NCBI GenBank assembly: GCA_031556475.1
Contig: JAVBSY010000157.1
Coordinates: 1-33,681 of the forward strand
Direction of reading: 5' to 3'
From: Azoarcus sp031556475
Lineage (GTDB): Bacteria > Pseudomonadota > Gammaproteobacteria > Burkholderiales > Rhodocyclaceae
DNA length: 33,681 nt
The position numbers were made by a program, and so were the translations under genes. The notes under the pieces are model-generated. The model had not been told where the DNA came from. It ran no database searches and was given only the letters and a program-made list of their open reading frames with translations. Shown here piece by piece: positions 15,187 to 23,734 of this stretch (its first letter is position 1; each line of letters starts with the position of its first letter).

Positions 15187-15657
15187 TCACTGCAATGCCT
15201 TTAGCAGATTCGCCATTTCCACTGCGGCGCGGGCGCAGTCGGTGCCTTTTTCCTGCACACGCGCGAGCGCCTGGTCGTCGTCCTCGGTGGTCAGCACGCC
15301 GTTGGCGATCGGCAGGCCGTGATCCAGTCCGATACGGGTGATGCCGGTGGCCATTTCGTTTGAAACCAGCTCGAAATGATAGGTTTCGCCGCGAATGACA
15401 GCCCCCAGGGCAATGAGCGCGTCGAAGCGGCCGCCGCGCGCCATTTTTTGCAGCACCAGGGGAATTTCCAGCGCACCGGGCACGGTGGCGATGCGGATCT
15501 GTTCCGGCACGACGCCAAGGTGCAGCAGTTCGTCGATGCAGGCGGAGAGCAGGCCTTCGCACACGTCCTGGTTGAAGCGGCTCATGACGACGCCGACGCG
15601 CAGACCCTGGCCGGTCAGATCGGGTTGGAGTTCGACGATATTGTCGTAACGGGGCAT
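15187..15657 (-). CDS. ribH: 6,7-dimethyl-8-ribityllumazine synthase
   Basis: The product has 156 residues. It condenses 5-amino-6-ribitylaminouracil with 3,4-dihydroxybutanone 4-phosphate to form the lumazine that riboflavin synthase uses. Family motifs are VVMSRFNQDVCEGLL (substrate-binding Phe/Asn), VPGALEIPLVLQKMA, and ALGAVIRGETYHFELV, whose His is the catalytic residue. The start at MPRYDN (15657) is preferred over the frame's earlier ATG at 15696, which would reach into the ribBX 3' end. It lies 46 bases after ribBX. Confidence 0.96.
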   Translation of the reverse strand: MPRYDNIVELQPDLTGQGLRVGVVMSRFNQDVCEGLLSACIDELLHLGVVPEQIRIATVPGALEIPLVLQKMARGGRFDALIALGAVIRGETYHFELVSNEMATGITRIGLDHGLPIANGVLTTEDDDQALARVQEKGTDCARAAVEMANLLKALQ

Positions 15658-15703
15658 GGTGTTCTCGTGTATTCCGTACAGAATGAGGCGGGACAATGGA
15701 GGA

Positions 15704-16795
15704 TCAGCATTGGTCGACGAAGCCGACTATTTCGAGGCCGAAGCCGGCCATGCTGGGAATCTTGCGCGGGTGGGACAACAGGCGCATCTTGCCGACACCG
15801 AGCGCCCGCAGAACCTGCGCGCCGACGCCGAACAGGCGCGGGTCCCATTTGGATGGCCGCTCGCTGTCGTCGCCGGTCAGATTGGCGAGCAGTTCGCGGC
15901 CCGACTGCGGGCGGTAAAGCAGCACGACAACACCCGCCTCGGCTTCGGCGATGGCCTTGAGCGCATCATTGATCGGGAAACTGTGGTGGGCGCTGGCCGG
16001 ATCGAGAAAGTCGACCACCGAGATCGGCTCGTGCACCCGTACCAGCGTTTCACGTTCGGGGTCGATGTCGCCATGCGACAGCGCGAAGTGAATGCCGCCC
16101 GAAGTCGTATCCTCAAAGGCGGACAGGCGCAGGCGGCCGTAGGGCGTGTCGACCTCTTTTTCGGCCACGCGCTCGACCAGGCGTTCGGTGGCGGCGCGGT
16201 ATTCGATCAGGTCGCGGATGGAGGCGATCTTGATGCCGTGCTCGCGGCCGAATTCGATCAGATCCGGCAGGCGCGCCATCGTGCCGTCGTCCTTGAGGAT
16301 CTCGCAGATCACCGCCGCTGGCTCCAGCCCTGCCAGGAGCGCGAGGTCGCAGCCCGCCTCGGTGTGACCGGCGCGGATCAGCACGCCGCCCTTCTGCGCC
16401 GTGAGCGGAAAGATGTGCCCTGGCATCACGATGTCCTCGGGCCGGGCGTGGCGCGCCACCGCCGTCTTGATCGTGTGTGCGCGATCATGCGCGGAAATGC
16501 CGGTGCTCACGCCGCTGGCCGCTTCGATCGAGGCGGTGAAGGCGGTGCCGTGCGGCGTGCGGTTGTTGCGCACCATCTGCTCCAGGCCAAGCTGGCGGCA
16601 GCGTTCCTCGGTCAGCGTCAGGCACACCAGGCCGCGGCAGTGCTTGACCATGAAGTTGATCGCTTCCGGAGTGACGAATTCCGCGGCAAGCACCACGTCG
16701 CCTTCGTTCTCGCGGTCTTCCTCGTCGACCAGGATGACCATCCGCCCGGCGCGGATGTCGTCGACGATGTCGGTAATGGGAGCCAGTGCGCTCAT
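15704..16795 (-). CDS. ribB: RibBX: 3,4-dihydroxybutanone 4-phosphate synthase with degenerate GTP cyclohydrolase II domain
   Basis: The product has 363 residues. The N-terminal half is an intact RibB domain with DEEDRENEGD (25-34), the later GHIFPLTAQKGGVL and GHTEAGCDLALLAG blocks, and would make 3,4-dihydroxybutanone 4-phosphate from ribulose 5-phosphate. The C-terminal half aligns with GTP cyclohydrolase II but has lost its active site. Where RibA has RVHSECLTGD and a following Cys-x-Cys zinc site, this reads RVHEPISVVDFLD with no cysteines. Such RibBX hybrids are known in proteobacteria and lack cyclohydrolase activity, so a separate ribA is expected elsewhere. The start at 16795 gives a 4-base ATGA overlap with ribE; an earlier ATG (16813) would overlap more. 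Confidence 0.93.
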   Translation of the reverse strand: MSALAPITDIVDDIRAGRMVILVDEEDRENEGDVVLAAEFVTPEAINFMVKHCRGLVCLTLTEERCRQLGLEQMVRNNRTPHGTAFTASIEAASGVSTGISAHDRAHTIKTAVARHARPEDIVMPGHIFPLTAQKGGVLIRAGHTEAGCDLALLAGLEPAAVICEILKDDGTMARLPDLIEFGREHGIKIASIRDLIEYRAATERLVERVAEKEVDTPYGRLRLSAFEDTTSGGIHFALSHGDIDPERETLVRVHEPISVVDFLDPASAHHSFPINDALKAIAEAEAGVVVLLYRPQSGRELLANLTGDDSERPSKWDPRLFGVGAQVLRALGVGKMRLLSHPRKIPSMAGFGLEIVGFVDQC

Positions 16796-17394
16796 GCTTG
16801 TTCCTCGCGCCACGCCAGCATGCGTTCGACGTAGCGGGCGATGAGATCGATTTCGAGATTGACCCGGCTGCCCGGCCGCAGCCGCTTCAGCGTGGTCACC
16901 GCAACGGTGTGCGGAATCAGGTTGACGGCGAAGTCGGCGCCCTCGACGCTGTTCACCGTAAGGCTTACGCCATCGACCGTGACCGAGCCCTTCTTCGCGA
17001 TATAGCCGGCAATGGCGGCCGGTGCGCGGATCGCCAGCGTATGGCTTTCGCCCACCGGGGTGAATTCCAGCACCTCGCCGACACCGTCGACGTGGCCGGT
17101 GACGAGATGGCCGCCCAGACGATCAGCCAGGCGCAATGCCTTTTCCAGGTTCACATCGGCGCCCGCGCGATCCAGGCCGACGGTGCAGTTGAGCGTTTCG
17201 CGCGACACGTCGAACTTCACCCGCCGGCCTTCGTGCGCGATCACGGTCAGGCACACGCCGTTGTTGGCGATGCTGTCGCCGATGAGCACGTCGGTCAGGT
17301 CAAGCTCGCCCGCATCCACGGTCAGGCGCACGCCGTCGGCCAGAGGGTCGACCTGTTCGATGCGGCCGCAGGCAGCCACGATGCCGGAAAACAT
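16792..17394 (-). CDS. ribE: Riboflavin synthase alpha subunit
   Basis: The product has 200 residues in two homologous lumazine-binding halves. The first begins MFSGIVAACGRIEQV with GDSIANNGVCLTV and FDVSRETLNCT. The second has GHLVTGHVDGVGEV, GSVTVDGVSLTVNSV and FAVNLIPHTVAVTTL. It dismutates two lumazines into riboflavin plus the pyrimidine precursor. The start at MFSGIV (17394) is the universal family start; the upstream in-frame ATG (17517) adds an unrelated low-complexity tail. It is the first gene here of ribE-ribBX-ribH-nusB. The commonly linked ribD is absent, and the upstream neighbour is on the other strand. Confidence 0.96.
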   Translation of the reverse strand: MFSGIVAACGRIEQVDPLADGVRLTVDAGELDLTDVLIGDSIANNGVCLTVIAHEGRRVKFDVSRETLNCTVGLDRAGADVNLEKALRLADRLGGHLVTGHVDGVGEVLEFTPVGESHTLAIRAPAAIAGYIAKKGSVTVDGVSLTVNSVEGADFAVNLIPHTVAVTTLKRLRPGSRVNLEIDLIARYVERMLAWREEQA

Positions 17395-17590
17395 GGGGGG
17401 AGTCGCCGAAAAGAAGGAAGGCGGAATTGTAGGCGAAAAATCGTAGGTGAAAGTCGGTGCGACAGGAGATGCTTCGTCTGAAGGAGCATCGCCATCCGTT
17501 CCTGAAATGCCATCCACAAAGAGTCCGCACGGGCTTGCCGCCGCGCCCGATCTGGCAAATCATCCGCGAACCGCATCGACTCCACCATGT

Positions 17591-18121
17591 ATGGAAACTC
17601 GAATCATCCTGCTGCGCGGCGTCATGCCCACAGGAAAAAACAAGGTGCCGATGGCGCCCTTGCGCGCCGCCCTGGAACGAGCGGGGCTGGAGGACGTGCA
17701 GACCTATATCCAGAGCGGCAACGTCATCACCTCCACCGCGCTGGGCCGGGAAGCGGTGGAGCGGCTCGTGCACGACGTCATCAAAACCGAATTCGGCGGC
17801 GACATTGCTGTGCTGGCGAGGCCGGCTGCCTACTTCAAAAGCGCCCTGGAGCGCATTCCATTCGTCGATGCGGATACGTCGAGGCTCTACTTCACGCTGT
17901 TCGCATCGGCCCCGAATGCCGTGCTGCTGCAGGACTTTCTCGCGCCCGGTCACGCACCGGACCGGATCGAGGTCGTCGACGATATGGCCTACATCCTGTG
18001 CGCGACGAAGTACAGCGACCTGAAAATCAACAACAACCACATCGAGCGCAAGCTGAAGGTAACGGCCACCACGCGCGTTTACAATACGATCGCCGCGCTC
18101 GTGAAACTGTGCGAGCACTGA
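17591..18121 (+). CDS. DUF1697 family protein
   Basis: The product has 176 residues, typical of DUF1697. It shows the family opening ETRIILLRGVMPTGKNKVPM followed by LRAALERAGLEDVQTYIQSGNVI, then a second ferredoxin-like half with RLYFTLFASAP and a C-terminal TKYSDLKINNNHIERKLKVTATTRVYNTI. The closing T-x-R-[NV]-[WY]-x-T pattern is a family hallmark. The family is widespread in bacteria and of unknown function. The ATG at 17591 gives the standard family start. It lies 50 bases ahead of hpnD on the same strand. Confidence 0.88.
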   Translation: METRIILLRGVMPTGKNKVPMAPLRAALERAGLEDVQTYIQSGNVITSTALGREAVERLVHDVIKTEFGGDIAVLARPAAYFKSALERIPFVDADTSRLYFTLFASAPNAVLLQDFLAPGHAPDRIEVVDDMAYILCATKYSDLKINNNHIERKLKVTATTRVYNTIAALVKLCEH

Positions 18122-18170
18122 TTCCGCCCAAGAACAACACATTGTCTGAAACCGGACAAAGCCCTATCCG

Positions 18171-19004
18171 ATGAATCCCCACGATTACTGCCAGGACAGA
18201 GCCGCGAAAAGCGGTTCCAGCTTCTACTACAGCTTCATGTTTCTACCGCCGTTGCGCCGCCGCGCGATCATTGCGCTGTACGCGTTCTGCCGCGAGGTGG
18301 ACGACGAGGTGGACGAATGCCACGACGTATCACTGGCGCAGACCAAGCTCGCATGGTGGCGGCAGGAGATCGGCCGTGTTTACGACGGCGCGCCGACACA
18401 TCCGGTCGGCGAGGCGCTGCGCGACGTGCTGCAGGATTTTGCGCTGCCGCAGGAACAGTTGCAGGAAATCGTCGACGGCATGGAAATGGACCTGACGCAA
18501 ACGCGCTACCTCGATTTCAAGGGCCTGCAGCTTTACTGCTACCGCGTCGCCAGCGTCGTAGGCCTGCTCGCGGCGGAAATCTTCGGCTATGGGGACCGCC
18601 GCACGCTCAAGTACGCGCACGATCTCGGCATGGCCTTTCAGCTCACCAACATCATCCGCGACGTGGGCGAGGACGCCCGGCGCGGCCGCATCTACCTGCC
18701 ACACGAAGACCTGCAACGCTTCAACGTGCCGGCCAAGGACATCCTCGACGCACGCTATTCGGACGCCTTCCGCGAACTGATGCGTTTCCAGGCCGCGCGC
18801 GCCGAACAGTTCTACGACCAGGCAATGGCGCACCTGCCGGCGGAAGACCGCAAGGCACAGCGCCCCGGCCTGGCGATGGCGGCGATCTACCGCGCACTGT
18901 TGAAGGAAATCGCCGCCGACGGCTTCCAGGTGCTCGACCGCCGCACCTCGCTCACCCCGCTGCGCAAGGTCTGGCTCGCGGGCTGGGCGTGGATGCGGGG
19001 CTGA
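18171..19004 (+). CDS. hpnD: Presqualene diphosphate synthase HpnD
   Basis: The product is a 277-residue trans-isoprenyl diphosphate (squalene/phytoene) synthase. Both Asp-rich, Mg-binding motifs are present: DDEVD (44-48) and DVGED (164-168), with FQLTNIIRDVGEDARRGRIYLP typical of the family. The early SFYYSFMFLPPLRRRAIIALYAFCREVDD block is characteristic of HpnD, which joins two farnesyl diphosphates into presqualene diphosphate in the HpnC/D/E route to squalene for hopanoids. hpnE follows 4 bases later, so the two are coupled. The usual hpnC neighbour is not here. Phytoene synthase is the alternative, but the hpnE partner favours HpnD. Confidence 0.9.
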   Translation: MNPHDYCQDRAAKSGSSFYYSFMFLPPLRRRAIIALYAFCREVDDEVDECHDVSLAQTKLAWWRQEIGRVYDGAPTHPVGEALRDVLQDFALPQEQLQEIVDGMEMDLTQTRYLDFKGLQLYCYRVASVVGLLAAEIFGYGDRRTLKYAHDLGMAFQLTNIIRDVGEDARRGRIYLPHEDLQRFNVPAKDILDARYSDAFRELMRFQAARAEQFYDQAMAHLPAEDRKAQRPGLAMAAIYRALLKEIAADGFQVLDRRTSLTPLRKVWLAGWAWMRG

Positions 19005-19008
19005 AGCC

Positions 19009-20316
19009 ATGAGCATGCCTGCCATTGCCGTGATCGGCGCCGGTTATGCCGGCCTCGCGTGCGCGGTCGAACTCGCGCGCCGGGGCGTGCACGTGACCGT
19101 GTTCGAGCGCTCGCACACGCTGGGCGGACGCGCACGCGTGGTGCGCAAGGATGGCTGGGTGACGGACAACGGCCAGCACATCCTGATCGGCGCCTATACC
19201 GAACTCACCCGCCTGCTGCGCCTCACGGGCGGCTCGCCGAAACAACTCGAACATCTGCCTTTCACATTGCACGTGCCGGGTGTGCTGAACCTGCGCGCGG
19301 CACCGCTGCCCGCACCGCTGCATCTGGCCGTGGGCCTGTTGCGCGCACGGGGCCTGGGTTGGCGCGAACGCCTGGCGTTGCTGCGGCTGGTGCGCCTGCT
19401 GAAAAAGACGCGCTTCCGCCTGCCACCGGAGATGACGGTGGAAGAACTGCTGCACCGCGCCGCGCAGCCCGAAACGTTGCGCCAGTTCATCTGGCGGCCG
19501 TTGTGCATAGCCGCGCTGAATACACCGGCGGACGAGGCCTCGGCGCAGATTTTCGCCAACGTGCTGCGCGACAGCCTTGCCGCCGGTGCAAGCGCAAGTG
19601 AATTGCTGATTCCGCGCACCGATCTGTCCGAACTCTTCCCCGTACCCGCCGCGCGCTTTCTCGCCACACGGCGCGGCACGGTACGCACCGGCAACGCGAT
19701 CAGCGCCATCCAGCTGACAGAAGAAGGTTTCCGCCTCGACGGTGATCCCGGCAGCCAGCCGTGGTCCCAGGTCGTGCTCGCCACCGCGCCTTACCACGCC
19801 GGTGCACTGCTCGCTTCCACCGGCGCGTGCGACCGCCTCGCCGCGCAGGTCGACGCGCTGCCGCACGAGCCCATCGTATCGATCCACCTCGCCCTCGGCG
19901 CCGGCCAGGGCTTGCCCGAAGCGATGATCGGGCTGGCCGGCGGCCCCGCCCAGTGGGCATTCGACCGTGGCCGCACGGGCGGGCCGGAAGGGTTGATCTG
20001 CTGCGTCATCAGCACCCATGGCGCACACGAGGAGATGGCGCGCGACGAGCTCATCGTCGCCGTCCACGCCCAGCTCGAACACGAACTCGGCCGCCGCCTG
20101 CCGGCACCGGAATGGTCGCAGGTGATCGTCGAAAAGCGCGCCACCATCGCCTGCCTGCCCGGCCTGCTGCGCCCTGGCATCCGCACGCCATTACCCGGCC
20201 TGTGGCTGGCCGGCGACTATATCGAATCGGATTATCCGGCCACGCTGGAATCCGCCGTGCGCGCCGGCGTGGCCTGCGCCGAAGCGGTATGGAACCGGAT
20301 TCAGCGCAAGGAATAG
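19009..20316 (+). CDS. hpnE: Hydroxysqualene dehydroxylase HpnE
   Basis: The product is a 435-residue FAD-dependent amine oxidase/desaturase-type protein. The N-terminal dinucleotide-binding motif VIGAGYAGLACAVELARRGVHVTVFE (GxGxxG near 9-14) is followed by LGGRARVVRKDGWVTDNGQHILIGAY. A C-terminal FAD-contacting motif LWLAGDYIESDYPATLESAVRAGVACAEAV is also present. In the HpnCDE pathway this enzyme reduces hydroxysqualene to squalene, the precursor of hopanoids, at the inner membrane. The start at 19009 lies 4 bases after hpnD; a second ATG at 19015 is possible. Confidence 0.92.
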   Translation: MSMPAIAVIGAGYAGLACAVELARRGVHVTVFERSHTLGGRARVVRKDGWVTDNGQHILIGAYTELTRLLRLTGGSPKQLEHLPFTLHVPGVLNLRAAPLPAPLHLAVGLLRARGLGWRERLALLRLVRLLKKTRFRLPPEMTVEELLHRAAQPETLRQFIWRPLCIAALNTPADEASAQIFANVLRDSLAAGASASELLIPRTDLSELFPVPAARFLATRRGTVRTGNAISAIQLTEEGFRLDGDPGSQPWSQVVLATAPYHAGALLASTGACDRLAAQVDALPHEPIVSIHLALGAGQGLPEAMIGLAGGPAQWAFDRGRTGGPEGLICCVISTHGAHEEMARDELIVAVHAQLEHELGRRLPAPEWSQVIVEKRATIACLPGLLRPGIRTPLPGLWLAGDYIESDYPATLESAVRAGVACAEAVWNRIQRKE

Positions 20317-20357
20317 GCGCGGGTAATCGCGCAGAAGATGAGCACGGCAACGCCTGA

Positions 20358-20813
20358 ATGGCGTACCCGGCGCAAAGCCTCGCGTGCCGTACCGGACAGC
20401 GCTTCTTGAACGCCGCACTCTCTCCCCGGGAGTTACTCGCCCGCACCCCCGTCTGGGAGGCGCTGGCGGAGTTCTGGCTGGATACGGAATTGACCGATTC
20501 CGATTTCGACCATATCGCTCGCGTGATCGCCGCCTCGCCCTATTCGCTTGCCGAAGCGCGCGCCATCCACGATTACGAAGTGGCCCCCGCACTATCGGCA
20601 AACCTGATGAGCGTCGCCGGAGAATGGGCGGGTTTCGACAGCGAATGGCTGCACGCCCGCTGCCGGCAACAAGCTGCCCTGCGCCGCTCCTGGTGGTACC
20701 GCGCCGTAATCCGGGTGCGATTTCCTTTATTTCGGTTTTTCACGGCGCATTGTTGGCGGCAGGTCGTTCCACGCGTCGAATCGCTGCGCGGCAAACCGGA
20801 AACGAACGCCTGA
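20358..20813 (+). CDS. Small uncharacterised protein, probably DUF7079-like
   Basis: The product has 151 residues and no signal peptide. The region VWEALAEFWLDTELTDSDFDHIARVIAASPYSLAEARAIHDYEVAPALSANLMSVAGEWAGFD (about 32-95) resembles a small family I believe is DUF7079, of unknown function. The tail is basic and aromatic (LRRSWWYRAVIRVRFPLFRFF). There is no clear ribosome site at the ATG, so the exact start is uncertain; the conserved part begins near residue 22. It lies 41 bases after hpnE and could be read through from it. Confidence 0.6.
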   Translation: MAYPAQSLACRTGQRFLNAALSPRELLARTPVWEALAEFWLDTELTDSDFDHIARVIAASPYSLAEARAIHDYEVAPALSANLMSVAGEWAGFDSEWLHARCRQQAALRRSWWYRAVIRVRFPLFRFFTAHCWRQVVPRVESLRGKPETNA

Positions 20814-20945
20814 GGTGGCGAAGCTGCGGTAACCGCATTGCGTTCGCCCCGAACCCTGAAAAGCCGCCTTGCCATCGATTCGAAACAGCAAGGCAAAACC
20901 AACGAAGCATGAATTCCCGCGCGCCCCGCTATACCATGCGACTTC

Positions 20946-21668
20946 ATGTCCGCCATCGCCTACCACTACACCGAATCGTCCAGTGTCGAACTGGTGTTGA
21001 GCCACACCGTGGAACGGCATTATCCGTGGCATATCCACGCCGATCACTGGACCATCGGCCTGGTGCTGGACGGAAATGCCGTGCTGGGAACGAAGGATGG
21101 CAGGCATGTATTCGGCAGTGGCGAATGCTATGTCGTTCGCCCTGGCGAAACGCACCGCCTCGACATCGCACCGCAAAGCTCGCTCGCGACGCTCTGCATC
21201 GGCACCGTACGAATGGAATCGGCCGCAGCCGATTTTTCCCGCATTTTTTCGTGCGCCGAAACGCTCGCCGCACGCGATGTCACCCGGTTGAAAATATTGG
21301 GCCGGCCGTTCATCGTCCAGGCGGCGAGTTCCGGCGTCGAGGCCGATACCGCCCCGCTGAGCCAGATATTCCGGCTCCTGATCGAGAAGCCGGAAGAACC
21401 CCTGTCCGTTCCGGAAATGGCCGCGCTGGCGGGATACAGCCACTGGCATTTTTTGCGCCGTTTTCACGCGGAAACGGGCATGACGCCGCATGCGTTCCAG
21501 CTTGCCTGCCGGCTGCGGCGCGCACGCCTCCTGCTCCGGGAAAAGACGACCGCCGCCGATACCGCCGCGGCCGCCGGAGTCACCGATCAAAGCCACATGC
21601 ACAAGGGATTCAAGCTCCACCACGGCCTGACGCCACGGCAATTCCTTGCCGCCAGCTTCATGCTGTGA
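20946..21668 (+). CDS. AraC family transcriptional regulator with cupin sensor domain
   Basis: The product has 240 residues. The N-terminal half is a cupin-type ligand domain (HYPWHIHADHWTIGLVLDGN, FGSGECYVVRPGETHRL). The C-terminal half holds two helix-turn-helix motifs of the AraC/XylS type: LSVPEMAALAGYSHWHFLRRFHAETGMTPHAFQLACRLRRARLLL and DTAAAAGVTDQSHMHKGFKLHHGLTPRQFLA. The effector is unknown. The pattern resembles regulators that control a neighbouring exporter or enzyme. The gene ends overlapping the convergent cupin gene by 11 bases. Confidence 0.9.
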   Translation: MSAIAYHYTESSSVELVLSHTVERHYPWHIHADHWTIGLVLDGNAVLGTKDGRHVFGSGECYVVRPGETHRLDIAPQSSLATLCIGTVRMESAAADFSRIFSCAETLAARDVTRLKILGRPFIVQAASSGVEADTAPLSQIFRLLIEKPEEPLSVPEMAALAGYSHWHFLRRFHAETGMTPHAFQLACRLRRARLLLREKTTAADTAAAAGVTDQSHMHKGFKLHHGLTPRQFLAASFML

Positions 21669-22047
21669 CGGCGACGAATTTGGCGAAAAAACACAGCCCC
21701 GTTTCGCCCGCGCGCACTTCGTGCGGCGCGTTGCGCGCGAGAACGGTCACGCTGCCCGGCGCATAAGGAATCTCGGCGTTTCCCGTCACACAGACGCCGC
21801 TGCCCGAAACGACCTCGTGCAATTCGATACTGGCGGGATGCGCGTGCAGCCCGATCTTTCCATTCGGCGCGATGCGCACCAGATGGCAGGTAAACAGGCC
21901 ACCCGTTTGTTCCGCCGTCACCACGTTTTTGAGAAACACCCCGGAAAATTCCCTATGTTCGCTCCATGGGATCGCCGCGATACTTCGGGTTCGAGCACCC
22001 ACGGCCAGGTTGCCTTTTGCAAATTGCTCGAACATATCCATTGCCAT
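21658..22047 (-). CDS. Cupin domain protein
   Basis: The product has 129 residues and a single cupin fold. Motif 1 is near GLHAHPASIELHEVVSGSG, with His and Glu in metal-binding positions, and motif 2 is near YAPGSVTVLARNAPHEVRAG. No signal peptide is present, so it is cytoplasmic. The substrate is unknown. GGGAG precedes the ATG at 22047; alternative Met codons 3 and 5 lie just after. It is convergent with the AraC gene, whose sensor domain is also a cupin. Confidence 0.8.
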   Translation of the reverse strand: MAMDMFEQFAKGNLAVGARTRSIAAIPWSEHREFSGVFLKNVVTAEQTGGLFTCHLVRIAPNGKIGLHAHPASIELHEVVSGSGVCVTGNAEIPYAPGSVTVLARNAPHEVRAGETGLCFFAKFVAVTA

Positions 22048-22245
22048 GATTTCTCCCGTCGATTGAATGCCCGAGAAAGAAACCTAATCGTTGGCGCTGT
22101 CGTATTCTTGTAAAAAATTGCGCTCTCCGTTTTCGTTCCCCCTCGCCGCTCTTCCACGGGGTTTCCGTCGGAGCATTTTCGATTTGGTCGTGTACGTATG
22201 AAAATGAGTGCGTAATTCAAGTTTTCTCTACATTTCTGCGCCTTC

Positions 22246-23643
22246 ATGACAAACCAAGCAATGCACCACCCCGAAGCAACCGCCCCAGTCCCACCCGCCA
22301 GCGCGGGTGCGCCGTCCGAACCCGGAATCCGGGGGGATATTCCGCTGCGCGCGGTTCATCCTCTGCGCGAGGTCCTTCACCACGAAGTACACGCCCGGCC
22401 CACGGAGCCGATGACTGCGCCGATGCTGCTGTCGCACATCGCAATGGTGGAGGCGGACCCGGCGGCGGTGCGGGAACATCTGTGCGCATTGCTTGCCAAC
22501 CGGCATCTGCCCGTTCCGGGCGCGCAGCATTCGCACATCATTTCCGACATCGGCGGCACCTGCATACGCTGGGAACAGCACACCGAATTCGACACTTACT
22601 CGTTCTGGCGGCCGCAGGCGCAAGGCACGGAGGCCATGCCGACAGCCAGCGTGCCGCGCGACTGGCTGGCCGGGATCCCCGGACAATGCCTGCTGGGGCT
22701 GCACATTCAAGTAGTAGAGGCGGGCGGCGGGGAACGAGCGGCTTCACCCAACGCCGCTTCGTCCGATGCCATTCCTCCGCAAGCCAGGCAATGGCTGCAT
22801 GAGGAAAGCCTGATCGGCGCGCATGTGTTCGACAAAAGCGCCAGCGTCTATACCGACCTGCGCCTGCACGCGGATGGCTTCGGCCGTTGGGTGATCGTGG
22901 TGCGCAACATGAGCGATTTACGGCTTGGCCGCCTCGTGCAGTGCATTCTGGAAATCGAGACTTACCGCATGATGGCGCTGCTGGGGCTGCCCATCGCACG
23001 CGAAGTGGGACGCGCGCTGGCAAGCGCGGAGCGCGATCTGGCAGAAGTGGCCGAGCGCATCCGCAACGCCGAAACCCACAACGAACCGGAACTGCTGAAA
23101 CAGCTCACCCGCCTGGCCGCCGAGGTGGAAGGCATGTACGCCCGCACCCATGCGCGCTTTTCCGCCAGCCAGGCATATTTCGAGATCATTCGCCAGCGCA
23201 TCGAGGAAATGCGCGAGGAACGCCAGGCCACACTGCAAACGCTGCGGGAGTTCATGGAAAAGCGCCTGCACCCGGCGGTGCAGACCTGCGCCTGGGCGGG
23301 ACGCCGCCAGCAGGCGCTGTCGGAACGCATCTCCCGCGTATCGAGCCTGCTGCGCACGCGCGTCGAAATCGAGCAGCAGGTAAGTAGCCAGCAACTTTTG
23401 AGCGCCATGAACAGCCGCCAGAAAGCCCAGTTCCTGCTCCAGGCGGCGGTCGAGGGGCTGTCCGTCGCCGCCGTGACCTATTACAGCGCGGGGCTGGTAG
23501 CGTATGCCGCCAAGGGCGCCCAGGCGTTCGGCATACCGATCAGCCCGGGTATTGCCGCGGCGGTGGCGGTTCCCTTCATCGCCGCGGCGGTCTGGCTGGG
23601 CATCCGGCGCCTGCACCATCGCGTGCAGGCGGAAACCACTTGA
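22246..23643 (+). CDS. DUF3422 family membrane-anchored protein
   Basis: The product has 465 residues. It matches the DUF3422 family: HPLREVLHHEVHARPTEPM near 38-56, IRWEQHTEFDTYSFWR near 107-122, and DLRLHADGFGRWVIVVRNMSDLRLGRLVQCILEIETYRMMALLGLP in the middle. A long helical, probably coiled-coil part (about 255-370) follows, and a C-terminal hydrophobic hairpin (about 405-450) would anchor it in the inner membrane. The family is common in alpha- and betaproteobacteria and has no known function. There is no evident ribosome site, and the second ATG at 22261 is an alternative start. It is probably transcribed alone from the roughly 200-base region upstream. Confidence 0.88.
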   Translation: MTNQAMHHPEATAPVPPASAGAPSEPGIRGDIPLRAVHPLREVLHHEVHARPTEPMTAPMLLSHIAMVEADPAAVREHLCALLANRHLPVPGAQHSHIISDIGGTCIRWEQHTEFDTYSFWRPQAQGTEAMPTASVPRDWLAGIPGQCLLGLHIQVVEAGGGERAASPNAASSDAIPPQARQWLHEESLIGAHVFDKSASVYTDLRLHADGFGRWVIVVRNMSDLRLGRLVQCILEIETYRMMALLGLPIAREVGRALASAERDLAEVAERIRNAETHNEPELLKQLTRLAAEVEGMYARTHARFSASQAYFEIIRQRIEEMREERQATLQTLREFMEKRLHPAVQTCAWAGRRQQALSERISRVSSLLRTRVEIEQQVSSQQLLSAMNSRQKAQFLLQAAVEGLSVAAVTYYSAGLVAYAAKGAQAFGIPISPGIAAAVAVPFIAAAVWLGIRRLHHRVQAETT

Positions 23644-23734
23644 CGCGTGATGACTCCAAGCATCTCCATGGTCGCCGGGATTCCAGTGTTTTCCCGAACA
23701 CCTTTCCAACCTGCCCGACTGCCTGATTAGTTCG

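Noticed and set aside
17395..17590. An FMN riboswitch ahead of ribE
   Set aside because: The conserved RFN element segments could not be found. The region contains only a weak hairpin around GATGCT/AGCATC near 17468-17490.
20866..20894. Inverted repeat GCCTTGC/GCAAGGC as a terminator after the small gene at 20358
   Set aside because: It is followed by AAAACC on the plus strand, not a T-run, and no minus-strand gene ends there.
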